A stretch of DNA of 64,000 bases from Streptomyces catenulae (GTDB lineage: Bacteria > Actinomycetota > Actinomycetes > Streptomycetales > Streptomycetaceae). The translations under genes were made by a program, and so were the position numbers. Positions 27,701 through 33,700 of this stretch are shown here, piece after piece (within the stretch, counting starts at the first letter, position 1; each line of letters begins with the position of its first letter). Below the pieces are notes generated by a model. That model saw nothing but the letters and a program-made list of their open reading frames with translations, was not told where the DNA came from and ran no database searches. Where the stretch lies: the NCBI RefSeq assembly GCF_000718015.1, contig NZ_JODY01000002.1, positions 62,001 to 126,000 on the forward strand, read 5' to 3'.

Positions 27701-30700
27701 CGTCCTCCCCGACCGCCTCCTGTGGGACTACTTCGGTGATCTGCTCGCCGACGAGAAGGCGCTCCAGGGGGTGCAACTGGCGAGCCGGGCCCGCTACTTC
27801 TTCGGCCGGTACCTCGGTGGACTGCTCTCCGCCGAGCAGCTGTTCGCCTTTGTCGTCGATGCGGCGTCCCAGCTGACCGGCCACACCGGTGACGCCCCCG
27901 AGGAGCTGACGGAGGAGAGGGCGCAGGAGGTGCAGCTGCTCTTCCGCGAGCTGCACCAGTTCTTCCAGGCGGACGTGGCCGTCCCGTACACCACGAACGT
28001 CCCGGGCGCGATGCTGCCCTCCCCGGAACCGCTGTTCGCCAAGGTCGCGACCGCGGACGGCGGGACCGTCGTGGACCTGGTCGAGGACCCGACGCTGCGG
28101 TTCCGCTACGCGGGCGGGTACGAGGAGCGGTACGCGCGGCTCGCGGAGATGTTCGGGACGACCGAGCAGATCCGCGCGGAGTTCCTCCGCAGCGCGCGCC
28201 CGCAGCTCGCCACGGACGCCTGGCGGGACGGCTGGCTGCTCGCCGACGATCCGATGGACCGGCTGCAAAACGGCTACCGCCCGACTCCGCAGGACCACGC
28301 CGCCTACCTCGATTTCCGGGCACACCTGGGCCCCACGCGCAACGAGAGCGCCGAACTGTGGGACCTCTTCCACCAGTTGGCCGCCGACGGGCAGGGCACC
28401 GCGTCCCCCGCCGCGGTCGCCGCGCTGTCCGCGGTGTACGCCCTGGTCAGCGGCGATCTGGCGGAGGTCTTCACCCGGAGTCTCGCCGAGCGGCAGCTGT
28501 CCGCGATGGCCACCGCCGCCGTCGTGGGCGCCGGTCTTGAGCAGCTCGACACGTACACCGGCCCGATGTGGCAGCGGCTGAATCTGACCGGTCTCCCCTA
28601 CATGGTGGGGAGCGAGATGGATCTCGGTCTGACGGTCGCGGGGACCTCCCCGCACGGTGCGGGCAACGTCGAGATCGTCTACGCGTCCTTCACGGCGACC
28701 TCGACCGCGCAGCTGCGCGGGGGTGACCCGCGGTCGCCCGTGGTCTTCCCGCCCGGCGCCAAGGGCGTCGTCACCGCCGTCGAGTCGGCGCCGGATCTGA
28801 CCATTCCGGCCACGGGCAACACCCCCGCCGTCCCCGGCTACCGGCTGCGTGTCGTGCCGATGGTCCGGGAGATCGGCGACCCGGTCCTGGTGCGGCCGCC
28901 CCGCAACATCCATCAGAAGCTGGGCGCCCTCAGCCCGACGTGGTTCCAGCAGTTCGAGGTCCGGCGCTTCGAGTTGGGCGACGGGACCGAGCTGCTCCGG
29001 CTGGCCGCCACCATCCACCTCGCCCCCGACTCCCGGCTGACCGCCGAGGACGTCAAGGCGATGGAGGAGATGGCGCTCGACGCGGTGCGCCGGAACGACA
29101 ACGTGGGGCACCGCTTCCCCGACGGCGCGCTGGTGCAGTTCGTCCCGACGTTCACCACCGACGCGCCCCGCGCGCACCACAAGGTGTCCCTGCTGCCGGA
29201 TGCGGGCCGGGCGAACAACGCCACCTGGTACCGGCGGATGCAGGACCAGACGGTCCGTCACGAGGTGGCCCACCTCTACGGTCCCCGCGACTGGTACCAG
29301 GAGAACCGGCCGCGTCCGGTGGACGAGGACGGCTCCCTCATGTCCACGACCTGGGTCGACGACCTGGGCGAAGTGCGGCTGAACTCCAACTACCCCGCCG
29401 CCGACATCAACCGGTTCGTACCGAATCTGCGCTTGCTGCGGCACGACCTGCTGATGCTGTATGTCTCCTACCGGCACTCCAAGCTGAAGCAGGAGGGGGC
29501 ACCGCGGAGGTCCGGCCTGCCGCCGCTGATCACCGTGCCGCAGGAGGTCCGCGAGCGGGTCTTCTGGGGGAACGCCTCCCGGCCCGGGCGGATGGCGCCG
29601 CGTAACGGTGCCACGCACCGGGAGATCCCGCAGATCAGGGGCGTGCGGAACCCCAACGGCACCTACTGGGCGGTGTACCCGAGCCGGTCGCCGCGGTTCG
29701 GCCGCCCCGGGCCGTTGCAGAGCACCACGAGCGCCTGGCACCTCTCCGACGCGGGCGATCTCGCCACGTCGCTGCCGCGTGACGGCCGCGTCCTGATGTT
29801 CCCGCCGGAGATGACCGAGGACGAGGTGGTGACCGCCGCCGAACAGGCGCTGCTGGACTGGCTGCAGCGGAACGGCGGCTGGCCCGAGGGCGTCGGACGG
29901 GTCACCTTCGACGGCGTCTACCAGGGCCTGCGCATCAAGGGCACGGCGGACGCCAAGGGCACGATCCTCGACTTCGCCCCGCACGAGTGGCAGGTCGCCC
30001 CCGAGGACCGCAGCTCGAACCCGAGCCCGCTCCAGCCGCCGCTGTCCCGCCCCCATATGAGGCCGTTCCAGACGGGCAGGATCCCCCGCATCACCCGGAT
30101 GACGGAACGCTTCGTGCTCGACGGCGACCGGGCCCGGCGCGTGGGCGGTCACCACCACTACAACGTGCGGACCACGTTCGGGACGGCCCCGGCGGATGTG
30201 CAGAACCTCCGGGGTACGACCTACCGGATGGTGCCGGGACCGGCCGCCGTACACCCCAACGGTGTGCGGGCGGCGCAGGTGTGGCTGCTCGACAACAAGA
30301 TCGGGCGGTTCACGCACGAGGCCAACCACAACACCAGTCTCTGGCGCCCCGTCGTCGACGGCACGCGGGGCACCCATCTGCTCTTCCCCGCGGATTGGTC
30401 GGCGCGCCAGGTCTGGAACTCCATCGCGGAGGCGCACGAGGACGCGCTGAACACCGGGCGGTTCACCCTGCCCGGCGTGGACGACGCCCGGGTCCAGGCC
30501 GGTTACGTCTGGATGGGCGAGAGCAACGGCGTCCGTATCGAGGGGTACGTCCTCCAGGGGCGGCACGTGTGGGTCCGGCCCTCCGCATTCCAGCCGCTGC
30601 CGCACTGGCGGCACCGGGACTCCGTCACCGTCGTGGCGTCCACGGCTCCGCACCCGGTCCAGGTGGTCCTCCCGGGCCAGGCGCCGATGCCCTTCACGCT

Positions 30701-33700
30701 GACGTACCACGTGCTGGGCGGCAACGACCTCGGCGTGCGGCTGGTGCGCAAGGTCAATGTGCCGCCCACGACCACCGCCGAGGAGAAGCGGCGGCTGGAT
30801 GCGATGAAGGAGGCGGTGCAGCGCGAGATCGATCTGCACCACAACTCCCTCAGGCGGGCGAGCGGCAGCCCGGTGGTCCGCTTCGAGCTGTCCTTCGAGG
30901 AGAACGCCGGTCTGACGGCGGCGGACTTCCTCGACCGGGCCGACCGGATCGGGCACGCGGTGCTGGCGCCGAGCTGGCTGGGCTTCGTCCCGCGGGTGGA
31001 GATCGTCGATCCGGTGGCCCGCCTGGCGAGGGGCGCGTTCCCGATGCCGCACCCGAAGACCGCCCCCGACGCGTGGCACGTCAAGCTGTCCCCCGAGGAT
31101 GCGGCGCTCGTCGGCCAGCACCCGGAGGTGGCGGAGGGGTACCGGCGGCGGGCCCAGCAGCTCGTGCTGGACGCGTTCGTCGCCCGCTCCCCCGGTTCCG
31201 TGTTCCATATGGCGTTCCAGCCGCTGCTGGATGCCTACCCGCCCCATGAGGTGGCGCCGTACGCCACCGGGCAGAGCACCGTGGAGGAGTTGCTCGCCCA
31301 GCGGCACACGCGCTTCGCCGCCGGTGCGGGGAGCCGGGTGGACAATCTGCCGCCCGGCGTCACGGACGGGTATGTGCGGCTGCTCGCCTTCCGCACCGTC
31401 CGGCAGGCCCAGCTGCTGGGCCCGCTGCTCACCGGCTTCGCCACCTTCATTCCCGGCCATCCGGATCTGCTCCTCCAGATCCGGGCCGACCGGGTCGGCG
31501 TCATCCACGACTACCGGCTGGTGCCGAAGGCGGAGAGCAACAGCCCCTGGCCGCAGGCACAGACCGGCGCGCAGCCACCCGTAGCGGCGCCCGCCCCGCA
31601 GGCACCGGCCCAGGCACCGGTCCAGGCACCGGTACAAGCACCGGTCGAGCAGACGCCGGACGAGCAGACCGACACCGACAGCGACACCGTCATGTCCGTG
31701 GACGACGTGGACACCGACGACCTGATGGAGGAGGACGACTTCCCGGAGGACGACCTCCAGGAGAGCGCGGCGCAGCCGTCTCCGCTCGCCTCCCCGGCGG
31801 TCGTCGTCCCCAACTCGGCACAGGAGGACGTCGAGACCCTCACCGAGCAGCTCCGTGACCAGCACCTCACGGAGAAGCAGGACGAGCAGGAGAAGGAGGA
31901 GGAGAAGAAGGAGAAGGACCCGAAGGGCGCCGAGGAGGAGAAGGAAGAGAAGGAGGAGAGCGCCGGGGCGGAGCCGGACGAGGAGGCGTACCGGCTGTCG
32001 TTCGCGATCGATGACAAGGACGCGAAGCTGCTGCTCTTCCAGACCATCGTGACCCGGGCGATCCAGCTGTCGCTGAACAGCGTGCACGAGGGGACGCCGC
32101 TCCCCGAGATCGAGGTGCGGACGTTCGTCAGCGACCGCGATCCGGTGCTGGGCTCCAAGGGCAAGCCGACCCCGGTCGACAAGCTCGCCCAGCGGGCCAA
32201 GCGGTCGCTCCAGCAGGTGTGGAAGGAACAGCTCGCCTCCCTCGACCCCGACGGGCTGCTCGCGAAGGCTGTCGTCCCGGTCACCACGCCGACCCCGGAG
32301 AACGGCGCCGAGCGGGCCGAGGCCAACGGCGCGCCGTTCACCGAGTTCCGCATCCGGACGAACCGGACGACCGACCGGTTCCAGGAGCCGGACTTCACGA
32401 TCCGGAGCATCACGACCCAGTCGGGCCGGACCGCGTCCCTGCGCCTCGGCGACCTGCACCACCACCGCATCCTGAACGCGGAGGGCGAGCGCGCCGGACG
32501 GGCCTTCTTCTCGGAGTCGGAGGCCCACACCCGGATCAAGTCGTTCACCCACCTCGACCTGGCGAAGGAGACCTTCGCGCACTACACCTCCCGGCGGGTG
32601 AGGACGGCGGACGGGGCCACCAAGACCCAGTTCGTCATCTCCGGGTACGAGAAGGTGCCGTGGGATCCCTCCCGGCCCCTCTACGTCGCGTTGACGCACG
32701 GCTCGCCCGGCTCCGTCGAGCTGACGGTGACGGCGGACGGCAGGACGTCGACACACGCGGTGGACGCCGAGGCGCTGAGCGATCTGCTCAAGCGCCGCGG
32801 GAGCTTCACCGGCATGCAGGAGCGCCACGGCAGGAAGGCGCAGCTCATCCTGTTGATGTGCCACGCCGGAGCCACCGACGCCGAGGGCCGGAGCGTGGCG
32901 CAGGAGGTGGCCGACCGGCTCGGCATCGAGGTGTGGGCGGCCACCACCGCCACCGTCTCGGTGCATACCTGGGTCCCCTCCCTGACGGAGAGTCACACCT
33001 TCGGTCTGGAGGCGGACGAGAAGACGGGCGAGCCCGGCGAGTGGCTGCTGTTCCGGCCCGCCTCCTGGGGCGACGCCACCGGGATCACCGCCTATGAACT
33101 GAACGCGCCGGACGACGTCTTCACCACCGTCGACACCCCGGACGACCTTCTCGCCCCGCCCGGCTTCGACCTGCTGAGCAACAGCGCCTCCCCGGCCTTC
33201 CGGTCCTCGGTCCGGCGCTCCGCGCCCTCCGCCGTCATGGACCTGGACGACATCGAGGAGACGCCGACCCCGGCGCCCCCGGTGCCGCAGCCGGTCGTCG
33301 GCGGTCCCAGCGAGCTGCGGGAGACGTACACGCTGCGCTCCACCGACACGCAGCCGCTGACCGAGTCGCAGATGCAGCACGTGCTCTTCCAGATCGCGGA
33401 GCGGCTGATCGCTCTGGAGGTGAGCACCCGGCGGCGGGGCACGGCCCGGCCGCGCGTCGAGGTGTCCGTCTTCGGTAACACCGGTCTGCTGGCGGTGGAC
33501 GGCCCGGACACGGCGCTCACCGGCCGGACGCTGGCGTCACAGATCAGCGAGCACCTGTGGGACGAACTGCACACCCTCATCGGCGATCAGGCCGACGAGT
33601 TCTCGATCACGCAGGTGAAGCCGTCCCCGACGGAGGGCACGTTCACCGTCGACATCTCCCTCCATCTGCCCGGCGTGACCGACGCGTTCCTCGACGAGGA

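Noticed and set aside
30315..30329. A second HExxH string (H-E-A-N-H) in the giant protein
   Set aside because: It sits inside an EndoU-like unit, has no third metal ligand or Met-turn at the proper distance, and is probably a chance match or part of the EndoU His set.
25326..33380. Antisense ORF of 2,684 codons opposite the giant gene
   Set aside because: Same reason: biased composition, no motif and no ribosome site; it mirrors the real plus-strand frame with His-Cys, metzincin and EndoU-like motifs.
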